Shown in pieces: positions 55,487 through 63,563 of a DNA stretch of 64,000 nt. The stretch spans positions 1 through 64,000 of the forward strand of contig JBBECE010000019.1 of assembly GCA_040881985.1 (NCBI GenBank). Reading direction: 5' to 3'. Both the position numbers and the translations under genes were made by a program. Numbering within the stretch: the stretch's first letter is position 1; every line of letters begins with the position of its first letter. Under the pieces are notes generated by a model. The model was not told the origin of the DNA and did no database searches. It was given only the letters and a program-made list of their open reading frames with translations. The DNA is from JBBECE01 sp040881985 (GTDB lineage Bacteria > Pseudomonadota > Alphaproteobacteria > Rhizobiales > Devosiaceae).

Positions 55487-56155
55487 ATGGTCCTTAAACG
55501 TCGCAGCGCCGGGCGCTCGCGGCTAAAACCCGAGGCGATTGAGGCGCTGTTCGCGCGCCTGGCGGCCGCCAATCCGGAGCCCGAGGGCGAGCTCCACTCC
55601 ACCAATGCGTTCACCCTCCTCGTCGCGGTCGTGCTGAGCGCGCAGGCGACGGATGTGGGGGTCAACAAGGCGACCCCTGCTCTCTTCGCGCTCGCCGACA
55701 CGCCGGGGAAGATGGTGGCGCTGGGCGAGGCGGAATTGCGCGATTGCATCAAGACCATCGGGCTCTTTCGCAACAAGGCGAAGCACCTGATCGCGCTGTC
55801 GAAGGCACTGATCGAGCGGCATGGATCGAAGGTGCCCGCCGACCGGGCGGCGCTCGAAGCGCTGCCGGGAGTCGGGCGGAAGACCGCGAATGTCGTGCTC
55901 AACATCGCATTTGGGCAGCCGACGATCGCGGTTGACACCCATATTTTCCGGGTCGGCAATCGCACCGGGCTGGCGCCAGGCAAGACGCCGCGTGAGGTCG
56001 AGGACGTGCTGGAGCGCGTGGTGCCGGCGACATACCGGTTTCACGCGCATCACTGGCTGATCCTGCACGGGCGCCATGTGTGCAAGGCGCGCAAGCCGGA
56101 TTGTCCGGTCTGCCTAATTCGCGGCGAATGCCTTTATCGGGCGAAAACCGCCTGA
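55487..56155 (+). CDS. nth: Endonuclease III
   Basis: 222 aa base-excision repair glycosylase/AP lyase. HhH motif LPGVGRKTANVV with catalytic K132, D150 in VDTHIFRV, and the 4Fe-4S cysteines C199, C206, C209 and C215. ATG at 55487 has GGGGGTGA upstream; the open frame before it reads antisense to DUF2244. Neighbouring Ada-like and nth genes form a small repair group. Confidence 0.96.
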   Translation: MVLKRRSAGRSRLKPEAIEALFARLAAANPEPEGELHSTNAFTLLVAVVLSAQATDVGVNKATPALFALADTPGKMVALGEAELRDCIKTIGLFRNKAKHLIALSKALIERHGSKVPADRAALEALPGVGRKTANVVLNIAFGQPTIAVDTHIFRVGNRTGLAPGKTPREVEDVLERVVPATYRFHAHHWLILHGRHVCKARKPDCPVCLIRGECLYRAKTA

Positions 56156-56158
56156 GGA

Positions 56159-56608
56159 TCAGAGCCCGTAGCCGCGGGCCATCATCGCGGCGAAGACCGG
56201 GATGGACGCGAGAACCACCGCTTCGGCGAGCATGAAGCGGCGGACCCGATTGACCCCGTCGTCGGGCGGGGAGAAATCCGGATTGACCAGCGCCTCGCGC
56301 CGCCAACGGAAGAAAACAAGCGTCGGGGGCAGCGACAGCAGCCCGACAAGCACAAAGGCGCCGACCTTGGCCCAGAACACCCAGTTGAAAAGATAGTAGT
56401 CCGGCCCGGCAGCGCCGTAGAAGACCCGCAGGAACCCGACGACCAGCACCACCGCGGCGGTGGCGCCAAAGAACAAGTCGACGGTGCCGAGAAGCGCCAC
56501 CCGCGTGCCCTTAACGCCGCGCCGCAGGATGGCGAATTCGGCGGCGAGAATGGCCACCAGCGAAAACACCGCCAGATGATGCGCAATGGCGAGGAGAAGA
56601 TCGGTCAT
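56159..56608 (-). CDS. DUF2214-family membrane protein
   Basis: 149 aa with four hydrophobic helices: AHHLAVFSLVAILAAEFAIL, VDLFFGATAAVVLVVGFL, WVFWAKVGAFVLVGLLSLPP and FMLAEAVVLASIPVFAAMM. A conserved YYLFNWVFWAKVG segment marks the family; function unknown. The start is ATG at 56608; the frame open upstream is antisense to the adenosine kinase. It is convergent with nth (3-base gap). Confidence 0.85.
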   Translation of the reverse strand: MTDLLLAIAHHLAVFSLVAILAAEFAILRRGVKGTRVALLGTVDLFFGATAAVVLVVGFLRVFYGAAGPDYYLFNWVFWAKVGAFVLVGLLSLPPTLVFFRWRREALVNPDFSPPDDGVNRVRRFMLAEAVVLASIPVFAAMMARGYGL

Positions 56609-56684
56609 GAACGGAGCCCCCACGGCGACCGGAGCCATGATTGCGGGGCGCGGGCGGGAAGTAAATGGGCTTGGGGGGTGGCAC

Positions 56685-56712
56685 TTGCCCGTCGGCGAAG
56701 CGCGGCTATAGT
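56685..56712 (+). promoter_or_regulatory. Candidate promoter of the adenosine kinase gene
   Basis: TTGCCC (56685-56690, 4 of 6), 16 bases, TATAGT (56707-56712, 5 of 6), about 43 bases before the TTG start. Confidence 0.4.
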
Positions 56713-56761
56713 CGCCCCGCCCGCCCCTCAGCCGCCTCGATTGTCCGGCCCGGAGAAAGAC

Positions 56762-57763
56762 TTGCAGATCCGCTACGACGTTCTGACCATCGGCAATGCG
56801 ATCGTCGATGTGCTGGCGCGGGTCGGGGACGATTTTCTGCGCCGTGAGGGTCTGACCAAGGGGATCATGCACCTGACCGAATGGGACAAGGTGGAATATC
56901 TCTACCGCGCCATGCCCCAGGACAAGCGCAAGGTCTCGGGGGGCAGCTGCGCCAATACGGCGGCGGGGGTCGCGAGCCTCGGCGGGCGAGCGGCGTTTGT
57001 CGGCAAAGTCGCCGACGATGAACCCGGCGACTTCTTCGCCGAGGATCTCAGGCGCGGCGGCACCTCGTTCAAGACGCCGCCGCTCGAGCATGGCAGCGCC
57101 ACGGCACGCTCGATGATTCTCATCGCGCCCGACGGCGAGCGCACCATGAATACTTATCTCGGGGCCTGCCACGAATTGACCGTCGCCGATATTGACGAGG
57201 ACGAGATTGGGGCCGCGACCATCACCTTCATGGAGGGGTTCCTGTGGGATCCACCGGAAGCCAAGCGCGCTTTCGTCCAGGCGGCGGAATTCGCCCACAA
57301 GCACGGGCGCTCGGCAGCGGTGACGCTCTCGGACGCCTATTGTGTCGACCGGTTCCGCGGCGAATTCCTGCACCTGTTGCGCTCGGGGACCATCGATATG
57401 CTGCTCGCCAATCTCGCCGAGCTCAAGTCGCTTTACCAGACCGACGATCTCGAGGCGGCGATTGGGCAGGTCTCGAGAGATTGCCGGCTCGCCGCAATTA
57501 CGATGGGGGCGCGCGGAGCGATGACGATCAAGGACGGGGAGAAAGTCTGGGTGCCGGTCTTCCCGGTCGAAAAGGTCGAGGACGCGACAGGAGCCGGCGA
57601 CCTGTTCGCCGCCGGGTTTCTGTTGGGCGTTGCGCGCGGGCAGGAGATGGAGGCGGCGCTGAAGCTTGGGTGCCTCTGCGCCTCGGAAGTCATCTCCCAT
57701 ATCGGGGCGCGGCCCGAGGCAAACCTCAAGGCGCTCGCAGCAAGGCACGGGCTCGCGGTTTAG
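56762..57763 (+). CDS. PfkB-family adenosine kinase
   Basis: 333 aa ribokinase-fold enzyme probably phosphorylating adenosine to AMP. The N-terminal YDVLTIGNAIVDVLARV and GGSCANTAAGVASLGG blocks bind the nucleoside; DATGAGDLFAAGFLLG has the catalytic base D280. The TTG start at 56762 has GGAG seven bases upstream and gives normal length. Its stop overlaps the convergent coaA stop. Confidence 0.9.
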   Translation: MQIRYDVLTIGNAIVDVLARVGDDFLRREGLTKGIMHLTEWDKVEYLYRAMPQDKRKVSGGSCANTAAGVASLGGRAAFVGKVADDEPGDFFAEDLRRGGTSFKTPPLEHGSATARSMILIAPDGERTMNTYLGACHELTVADIDEDEIGAATITFMEGFLWDPPEAKRAFVQAAEFAHKHGRSAAVTLSDAYCVDRFRGEFLHLLRSGTIDMLLANLAELKSLYQTDDLEAAIGQVSRDCRLAAITMGARGAMTIKDGEKVWVPVFPVEKVEDATGAGDLFAAGFLLGVARGQEMEAALKLGCLCASEVISHIGARPEANLKALAARHGLAV

Positions 57764-58716
57764 AGGCGGCGGAGTGCCACTTCGACAATGGCGTGATCGG
57801 CACCCTTGGTCAGGATCAGGTCGGCGCGGCCGCGGGTCGGCAGGATATTGTCGACAAGGTTCGGCAAATTGATCGATGTCCAGACCTTGATCGCGAGTTC
57901 CCGCGCCTCGGTTTCGCTCAGTTCCGAAAAGCGATAAAAAAAGGAATTCGGATCGCGGAAGGCGGTCTCCCGCAATTTCAGGAACCGGTCGACGAACCAC
58001 TGCCGGACGTGCGGCTCCTCGGCGTCGACGTAAATCGAGAAATCGAGAAAATCCGAAGCAAAAAGCAGGGGCTTGCCACTCTTCGGCAGGTCGCCCGGCT
58101 GCAAAATGTTGAGCCCTTCGACGATCAGAATGTCGGGCCGGTCGACGATCTGGGCCTCGCCCGGCAAGACGTCATAGATGAGGTGCGAATAGACGGGTGC
58201 ATTCACCAACGGCTTACCGGCCTTGATGGCGGCGAGGAAGGCGAGAAAGGCGGGCCGGTCGTAGCTTTCGGGGAAACCCTTTCGCTCCATCAGGGAGCGC
58301 CGTTCGAGCTCGGCATTGGGATACAGAAAGCCGTCGGTGGTCACGAGATCGACTTTTGGCGAGGTTGGCCAGCGCTGCAGCAGCGCGCGCAACAGCCGGG
58401 CGGTCGTCGACTTGCCGACCGCGACCGAGCCGACGATGCCGATGATGTAGGGCGCTTTGTCTTCCCGGAGCTGCAGGAAGCGCGCGGAGGCGCGGTGCAG
58501 GCCCTGGACCGCCTCGACATAGAGCGACAGCAGCCGGGCGAGCGGCAAATAGACCGCAACGGTCTCGGCGAGCGAGATCGGATCGTTGAGCGAACGCAGC
58601 CGGTCGATGTCGCCGGCATCGAGCGTCATCGGCTCGCCGGCGCGCAGCTTTGCCCATTCACCTGTGGTGAACTGACGATAGGGCGTCGGGTCGGATTCGA
58701 GGCGCGATGAATTCAT
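57760..58716 (-). CDS. coaA: Pantothenate kinase (type I)
   Basis: 318 aa first enzyme of coenzyme A synthesis. P-loop GSVAVGKST at 96-104, DLVTTDGFLYPNAEL and the YDRPAFLAFL block are typical of CoaA. ATG at 58716; it lies 3 bases downstream of hisE, so it ends the his operon, as in other Rhizobiales. Confidence 0.96.
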   Translation of the reverse strand: MNSSRLESDPTPYRQFTTGEWAKLRAGEPMTLDAGDIDRLRSLNDPISLAETVAVYLPLARLLSLYVEAVQGLHRASARFLQLREDKAPYIIGIVGSVAVGKSTTARLLRALLQRWPTSPKVDLVTTDGFLYPNAELERRSLMERKGFPESYDRPAFLAFLAAIKAGKPLVNAPVYSHLIYDVLPGEAQIVDRPDILIVEGLNILQPGDLPKSGKPLLFASDFLDFSIYVDAEEPHVRQWFVDRFLKLRETAFRDPNSFFYRFSELSETEARELAIKVWTSINLPNLVDNILPTRGRADLILTKGADHAIVEVALRRL

Positions 58717-58719
58717 CGC

Positions 58720-59046
58720 TCAGGCATCGACCGAACGGTCCGAGCCGCGCTCGGCCTGGCCGAGCCGCCGCTGCCGCGCCTCGAGCTCGGCATAGACATC
58801 GGCGAGCGGCAAGCCGGCAGCCTTGAGCAATACCAGCAGGTGATAAAGCACGTCGGCGCTCTCGCGGGTCAGTTCCGCCTTGTCGCCCCTGACCGCCGCG
58901 ATCGAGGCCTCGACCGCCTCCTCGCCAAGCTTTTGGGCGCATTTGGCAACTCCCTCATGCAGGAGCCGGGCGGTGTAGGATTCGGACGGCGAAGCGCCGG
59001 CGCGATTGGTGATGATCGTCTGCAGATCGTCAAGCGTGAACGCCAT
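58720..59046 (-). CDS. hisE: Phosphoribosyl-ATP pyrophosphatase
   Basis: 108 aa MazG-like enzyme of histidine step 2. FTLDDLQTIITNRA, SYTARLLHEGVAKCAQKLGEEAVE and ESADVLYHLLVLL are diagnostic. The C-terminus is Arg-rich. It follows hisF by 39 bases. Confidence 0.95.
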   Translation of the reverse strand: MAFTLDDLQTIITNRAGASPSESYTARLLHEGVAKCAQKLGEEAVEASIAAVRGDKAELTRESADVLYHLLVLLKAAGLPLADVYAELEARQRRLGQAERGSDRSVDA

Positions 59047-59085
59047 GCCTTCCCCCTTGGTCAGTTGATCGCCGCCGCCGGGTTT

Positions 59086-59874
59086 TCACCCGTCGAGGCG
59101 CACCGGTATGCCCGCTTGCTGCATGTGCGCCTTGGCTTGCCCGATGGTAAAGGTGCCGAAATGAAAAATCGAGGCGGCGAGCACGGCGCTGGCGTGGCCG
59201 AGTTTCACCCCTTCGACCAGATGATCGAGCGTGCCAACCCCGCCTGAGGCGATGACCGGCACCTCGACCGCGTCGGCGACCTCGCGGGTCAATGCGAGAT
59301 CGAAGCCGATCTTGGTGCCATCGTGATCCATCGAGGTCAGCAAAATCTCGCCGGCCCCCAGGCTGACGACCCTCCTGGCGACGGCTACCGCATCGAGGCC
59401 CGTTGCGGTGCGACCACCATGGGTGAAGATTTCCCAGGGCGATTCGCCTTCCTTTGGCTGACGGCCGCGACGCGCCCTGGCGTCGATGGCGACAACTATG
59501 CACTGATTGCCGAATTTGTCGGCAGCGCGGGAGACGAAATCTGGATCGGCGACGGCGGCGGTGTTGATCGAAACCTTGTCGGCGCCGGAGAGCAAGAGAT
59601 TGCGGATGTCCTCGATCGTGCGCACGCCGCCGCCGACCGTGACCGGCATGAAGCAATGCTCGGCGGTGCGGGTGACGACGTCGAGAAGTATGCTGCGTTT
59701 CTCATGGCTCGCCGAGATGTCGAGAAAGCACAGCTCGTCGGCGCCGGCGGCGTCATACGCGATCGCCGCCTCGACCGGATCCCCGGCGTCGCGCAAATCG
59801 ACGAAGTTGACGCCTTTGACGACGCGGCCGTCCTTGACGTCAAGACATGGGATGATGCGGGTTTTCAGCGTCAT
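59086..59874 (-). CDS. hisF: Imidazole glycerol phosphate synthase cyclase subunit
   Basis: 262 aa TIM barrel that, with HisH, makes imidazole glycerol phosphate and AICAR. IIPCLDVKDGRVVKGVNF carries the N-terminal catalytic Asp; VTVGGGVRT and the second Asp in LTSMDHDGTKIGFD follow. ATG at 59874 overlaps the preceding small membrane gene (ATGA); the frame open beyond is unrelated. Confidence 0.96.
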   Translation of the reverse strand: MTLKTRIIPCLDVKDGRVVKGVNFVDLRDAGDPVEAAIAYDAAGADELCFLDISASHEKRSILLDVVTRTAEHCFMPVTVGGGVRTIEDIRNLLLSGADKVSINTAAVADPDFVSRAADKFGNQCIVVAIDARARRGRQPKEGESPWEIFTHGGRTATGLDAVAVARRVVSLGAGEILLTSMDHDGTKIGFDLALTREVADAVEVPVIASGGVGTLDHLVEGVKLGHASAVLAASIFHFGTFTIGQAKAHMQQAGIPVRLDG

Positions 59875-60119
59875 GCCCTGCCCCACGCACGCTGGACGAT
59901 GGCGACGATAAGCGAAAAGATCCAAGCCGGGTAGGCGAAGCAGAGGAAAATCAGAATCGCGAAGGAGACTTCCGACCGCAGCCATCCCGACAGCATGAGC
60001 GCGGTAAGAAAGGTGAGCACGGCTAGCGTCAGGACGAACCACCGGAACTGGATGCGTCGGTCCGGACCCGAGTTTGGCCGGTTGTGAAATTTCCTGTGGC
60101 TTTCTTCCGGCACGCTCAT
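59871..60119 (-). CDS. Small two-helix membrane protein in the his operon
   Basis: 82 aa. A basic N-terminus (HRKFHNRPNSGPDRRIQF) is followed by two transmembrane helices (about 27-46 and 51-74, FVLTLAVLTFLTALMLSGW and FAILIFLCFAYPAWIFSLIV). It overlaps hisA upstream and hisF downstream by ATGA, so it is a genuine translated unit. Function unknown. Confidence 0.75.
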   Translation of the reverse strand: MSVPEESHRKFHNRPNSGPDRRIQFRWFVLTLAVLTFLTALMLSGWLRSEVSFAILIFLCFAYPAWIFSLIVAIVQRAWGRA

Positions 60120-60847
60120 GCCGCTTGCCTCAGCTTAGCCAGCGCCACTTTCGCGTCGATCCTTCCCGCGTAAAGGGCGCGGCCGCAAATCGCGCCGCCA
60201 AGAACGCGCATTTCGAGCGAAGCCAGGCGGGTGATATCGTCCATCGAGGCGAGACCTCCCGAAGCGATGACAGGAATCGTGACCGCCTCGGCCAACGCCG
60301 ACGTCGCCTCCCAATTGATGCCAGACAGCATGCCGTCGCGCGCAATATCGGTATGGATGAGGGCGGCGACCCCCGCTCCCTCGAAGCGTTTCGCCAATTC
60401 GGGGACGGAGAGTTTGGCGCTCTCCGACCAACCCTCGACCGCGACCTCTCCGCCTCGCACATCGATGCCGACCGCGATACGCCCCGGAAACTTTCGGCAG
60501 GCATCGATGACCAGTTTCGGATCGCGCACGGCGGCGGTGCCCAGAATGACGCGCGCGATCCCCTTGCCGAGCCAGGATTCGATGCGGGCGAGATTGCGGA
60601 TGCCGCCGCCCAACTGCACGGGAACGGAGACCGCAGCAAGGATCGCGGCGACTGCAGCTTCGTTGGCTGGCCTGCCTTTCACCGCACCGTCGAGATCGAC
60701 CACATGCAGCCACTCAAACCCTTGCTCTGCAAAGGTTTTTGCCTGCGCGCCGGGGTCGGGATTGTAAATCGTCGCCCGGCCCATGTCGCCGCGTTCGAGG
60801 CGCACGCACTTGCCGTCCTTCAGATCGATGGCGGGGAAGAGGATCAT
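60116..60847 (-). CDS. hisA: ProFAR isomerase
   Basis: 243 aa TIM-barrel isomerase of histidine step 4. FPAIDLKDGKCVRLERGD, HVVDLDGAVKG and VPVQLGGGIRN, with IHTDIARDGML, are diagnostic. ATG at 60847 overlaps the stop of the GIY-YIG-like gene (ATGA). Its own stop overlaps the small membrane gene. Confidence 0.96.
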   Translation of the reverse strand: MILFPAIDLKDGKCVRLERGDMGRATIYNPDPGAQAKTFAEQGFEWLHVVDLDGAVKGRPANEAAVAAILAAVSVPVQLGGGIRNLARIESWLGKGIARVILGTAAVRDPKLVIDACRKFPGRIAVGIDVRGGEVAVEGWSESAKLSVPELAKRFEGAGVAALIHTDIARDGMLSGINWEATSALAEAVTIPVIASGGLASMDDITRLASLEMRVLGGAICGRALYAGRIDAKVALAKLRQAA

Positions 60848-61236
60848 TTTGCTGAGCGCTCTTCGTGCAGTCCGATGTGGGCCGGACACAAACTTCCGAT
60901 CGCATACGCTTCTAGGAGAATCCGCATTCGGCTGTCCTCAACCGCAAGAAATCGATACCCGCAGCCATTTCTGAGAGGCGATCCGTCATTGTCAAAATAC
61001 TCGTCCACAAACGACGAAGCCGCCTGCAGATGATTCCGCAGCCGCTGATACATCCCGCGCTTGCCGCGATAGGTGCAACCAACATGCAACACTTCGTCTG
61101 CAGTTCCATGAATGGCGTACACGCCTTGTTCGTCGCCCACTGCCAGCACATATCCCGACGACGGAAACTCGTGCAGCTTCGAACTCATGAGCGCAGCAAA
61201 CAAGTTCTGAATTCTCTCTCGCTCGGTGCCAATCAT
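60844..61236 (-). CDS. GIY-YIG-like domain protein inserted in the his operon
   Basis: 130 aa. The central part resembles a GIY-YIG domain: GVYAI (38-42) for GIY, LHVGCT (50-55) for YIG, YQRLRNHL (63-70) with the Arg/His helix, and E109 in ILLEAYAI for the catalytic Glu; the final Asn region is not obvious (PAHIG). Composition by hand count is about 54 percent GC, clearly below flanking his genes. It starts one base after hisH and overlaps hisA by ATGA. Function unknown; nuclease activity is uncertain. Confidence 0.6.
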   Translation of the reverse strand: MIGTERERIQNLFAALMSSKLHEFPSSGYVLAVGDEQGVYAIHGTADEVLHVGCTYRGKRGMYQRLRNHLQAASSFVDEYFDNDGSPLRNGCGYRFLAVEDSRMRILLEAYAIGSLCPAHIGLHEERSAK

Positions 61237-61237
61237 C

Positions 61238-61894
61238 TTAGGGCCGCCAATTGAGGAAATTCTCGATCATCTTCAACCCCAGCGCCTGGGATTTCTCGGG
61301 GTGAAATTGCGTGCCGACCATGTTGGCGCGGGCCACCGCCGCGAAAATCTTGCCGCCATAGTCGGCGGTCGCAAGCAGATCGGCCTCGTGGTCGGGGACA
61401 AAGTGATAGGAATGGACGAAATAGGCGTTGAGCCCTTTCGGCCCCGTCGCGATGCCGTCGAACACCGGGTGCGGGCGGACGAGGTCGATGGTGTTCCAGC
61501 CCATGTGCGGGATTTTGAGGTCGGGATCGCCGGGCGAGATACGGCGGACCGTGCCGGGGATCCAGTTAAAGCCGAAGTGCGTGCCCTTTTCGAGCCCGGC
61601 AGTCGCCATCAGCTGCATGCCGACACAGATGCCGAAAAACGGCACTGCCTTTTTCGTCACCATTTCGGTGAGCGCCTCGACCATGCCGGGCACCGCATAA
61701 AGCCCGGCGCGGCAATCGCCGAACGCGCCAACGCCGGGCAGCACGAGCCGCTCGGCGCGGGTCACGTGACCCGGATCGGAAGAGACGAGAATGCGCGGCG
61801 GGTCGGCGAGCGTCGCGGCGGCGCGCTCGAACGCCTTGGCGGCGGATTTGAGATTGCCCGAGCCGTAGTCGATGATGACGAGACTATTGCTCAT
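61238..61894 (-). CDS. hisH: Imidazole glycerol phosphate synthase glutaminase subunit
   Basis: 218 aa class I glutamine amidotransferase supplying ammonia to HisF. VIIDYGSGNLKS at the start, nucleophile C90 in FGICVGMQLM, and the His/Glu pair in GTQFHPEKSQ. ATG at 61894 overlaps the DUF2628 stop (ATGA); a start nine codons earlier is possible but less usual. Confidence 0.96.
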   Translation of the reverse strand: MSNSLVIIDYGSGNLKSAAKAFERAAATLADPPRILVSSDPGHVTRAERLVLPGVGAFGDCRAGLYAVPGMVEALTEMVTKKAVPFFGICVGMQLMATAGLEKGTHFGFNWIPGTVRRISPGDPDLKIPHMGWNTIDLVRPHPVFDGIATGPKGLNAYFVHSYHFVPDHEADLLATADYGGKIFAAVARANMVGTQFHPEKSQALGLKMIENFLNWRP

Positions 61895-62265
61895 GGGACG
61901 GTTCGTTGACGGGAAAGCCATTTGACTTCCGCTTCAGCAGCGCTGCCGGCGACAATGTCGGCGCGGTGGGCGAAGCCGCGCCGGATCAGCGCCCGTTCGC
62001 GGATCGGGCCAGCCTCGAACCCGACGAACAGCGCGACCAAGAGGCCGAGCCAGGAGGTGGTCTCGGGATTGACCAGCGCCGCTACCGCCAGGAGCAGGAT
62101 TGCCGCGAGGACGAGCAGCGCAAGTTCGACCCAAAGCCGGTGCCAGATGCACCAAAGGCCCGACGAGAGGAAAGCGAATGTCGAGAACCGGTCGGGCACG
62201 AGTTCGATTTCGGTTTCGGCCGGATCGGGGCTTTCGGACCCCGTGAAGATAGCGAAAACACTCAT
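61891..62265 (-). CDS. DUF2628 membrane protein
   Basis: 124 aa. Two hydrophobic segments (about 43-62 and 68-83) after a soluble start with FSTFAFLSSGLWCIWHRLW, the core DUF2628 motif. It sits between hisB and hisH, an arrangement conserved in Rhizobiales; function unknown. ATG at 62265 is 17 bases after hisB. Confidence 0.85.
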   Translation of the reverse strand: MSVFAIFTGSESPDPAETEIELVPDRFSTFAFLSSGLWCIWHRLWVELALLVLAAILLLAVAALVNPETTSWLGLLVALFVGFEAGPIRERALIRRGFAHRADIVAGSAAEAEVKWLSRQRTVP

Positions 62266-62282
62266 AACGGCGCCCCTGAGGA

Positions 62283-62870
62283 CTAGAGCGAGCCCTTGGT
62301 GGAGGGCACGGCATCGGCGGCACGGGGGTCGATTTCGATGGCCCCGCGCAACGCTTTGGCCAGCGCCTTGAAACAACTTTCGGCGACGTGATGGGCATTG
62401 TCGCCGTAGAAATTCTCCACATGCAGGGTCACCCCGGCATTGACCGCAAAGGCCTGGAACCATTCGCGGAAGAGTTCGGTGTCCATCTCGCCGACCTTGC
62501 CGTGGGCGAACTCGACCCGCCAGACCAGGAACGGCCGACCGGATATGTCGATAGCGGCCCGCGAGAGAGACTCATCCATCGGCACATCGAACGAGGCGTA
62601 GCGGCGGATACCGCGCTTGTCGCCGAGCGCCTGCTTGATCGCCTGGCCGAGCACGATGCCGGTGTCCTCGGCCGTGTGGTGCATGTCGATGTGGAGGTCG
62701 CCCTTGGCGACCACAGAAATGTCGATCAGCGAATGCCGGGCCATCAGCTCAAGCATGTGATCGAGGAAACCGATGCCAGTAGAAATCTCGGCCTTGCCGG
62801 TGCCGTCGAGATTGACGGCGACGGCGATGTCGGTCTCGCTGGTCTTGCGCTTGAGATCGGCTTGGCGCAT
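62283..62870 (-). CDS. hisB: Imidazoleglycerol-phosphate dehydratase
   Basis: 195 aa manganese enzyme of histidine step 6, monofunctional. Metal-binding MHHTAEDTGIVLGQA and DNAHHVAES, with TGIGFLDHML near the start. ATG at 62870 has GGGAG eight bases upstream; an in-frame start five codons earlier is an alternative. It is the first gene of the his run and divergent from hslV. Confidence 0.96.
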   Translation of the reverse strand: MRQADLKRKTSETDIAVAVNLDGTGKAEISTGIGFLDHMLELMARHSLIDISVVAKGDLHIDMHHTAEDTGIVLGQAIKQALGDKRGIRRYASFDVPMDESLSRAAIDISGRPFLVWRVEFAHGKVGEMDTELFREWFQAFAVNAGVTLHVENFYGDNAHHVAESCFKALAKALRGAIEIDPRAADAVPSTKGSL

Positions 62871-62946
62871 CGGCGTTGCTCCCAAGGGTGAGGCGGGAGT
62901 GCTCTAACAGGTTCAAAGCCCCGGGAAAAGCGGGGTTCGCGGCTGC

Positions 62947-62974
62947 ATTGCAATTGCGGTTTGCCGGCCTAAGT
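62947..62974 (+). promoter_or_regulatory. Candidate RpoH-type promoter of hslVU
   Basis: ATTG (62947-62950), 17 bases, CCTAAGT (62968-62974), against CTTG-N17/18-CYTATNT: one mismatch in each element. The implied start is about 20 bases before the hslV ATG. Confidence 0.4.
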
Positions 62975-62999
62975 TAGGGTCTCTCTGAAAGGCACTCAA

Positions 63000-63563
63000 A
63001 TGAGCGATAGGCAAGACAGCCCGGCCTGGCACGGCACCACCATCGTTACCGTCCGCAAGGGCTCCAAGGTGGTGATCGCCGGGGACGGACAGGTTTCGGT
63101 CGGCCAGACGGTGATGAAGCACAATGCCAAGAAAGTGCGCCGGCTCGGCGACGGCAAAGTGATTACCGGGTTCGCCGGGGCGACGGCGGACGCCTTTACC
63201 CTGTTCGAGCGGCTCGAGGCCAAGCTCGAGCAGTATCCCGATCAGCTGATGCGAGCCTGCGTCGAGCTCGCCAAGGATTGGCGCACCGATCGCTATTTGC
63301 GCCGGTTAGAGGCGATGATGATCGTCGCCGACCGGACGGACTCGCTGGTCCTGACCGGTACGGGGGACGTGCTCGCCCCCGAAGACGGGGTGATGGGGAT
63401 CGGCTCGGGCGGCAATTATGCGCTCGCCGCGGCCCGGGCGCTGGTCGATACCGATCTCGACGCCGAAGCGATCGCCCGCAAGGCGATGCGGATCGCCTCG
63501 GAGATTTGCGTTTTCACCAACGACCAGGTGGTCGTCGAAACTCTCGATACGGACAAGCGTTGA
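63000..63563 (+). CDS. hslV: ATP-dependent protease peptidase subunit HslV
   Basis: 187 aa proteasome-like peptidase. The N-terminal nucleophile is Thr13 after MSDRQDSPAWHG (mature TTIVTVRKG), with GDGQVSVGQTVMK and GSGGNYALAAARAL. The TGA overlaps the hslU ATG by one base. Confidence 0.96.
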   Translation: MSDRQDSPAWHGTTIVTVRKGSKVVIAGDGQVSVGQTVMKHNAKKVRRLGDGKVITGFAGATADAFTLFERLEAKLEQYPDQLMRACVELAKDWRTDRYLRRLEAMMIVADRTDSLVLTGTGDVLAPEDGVMGIGSGGNYALAAARALVDTDLDAEAIARKAMRIASEICVFTNDQVVVETLDTDKR

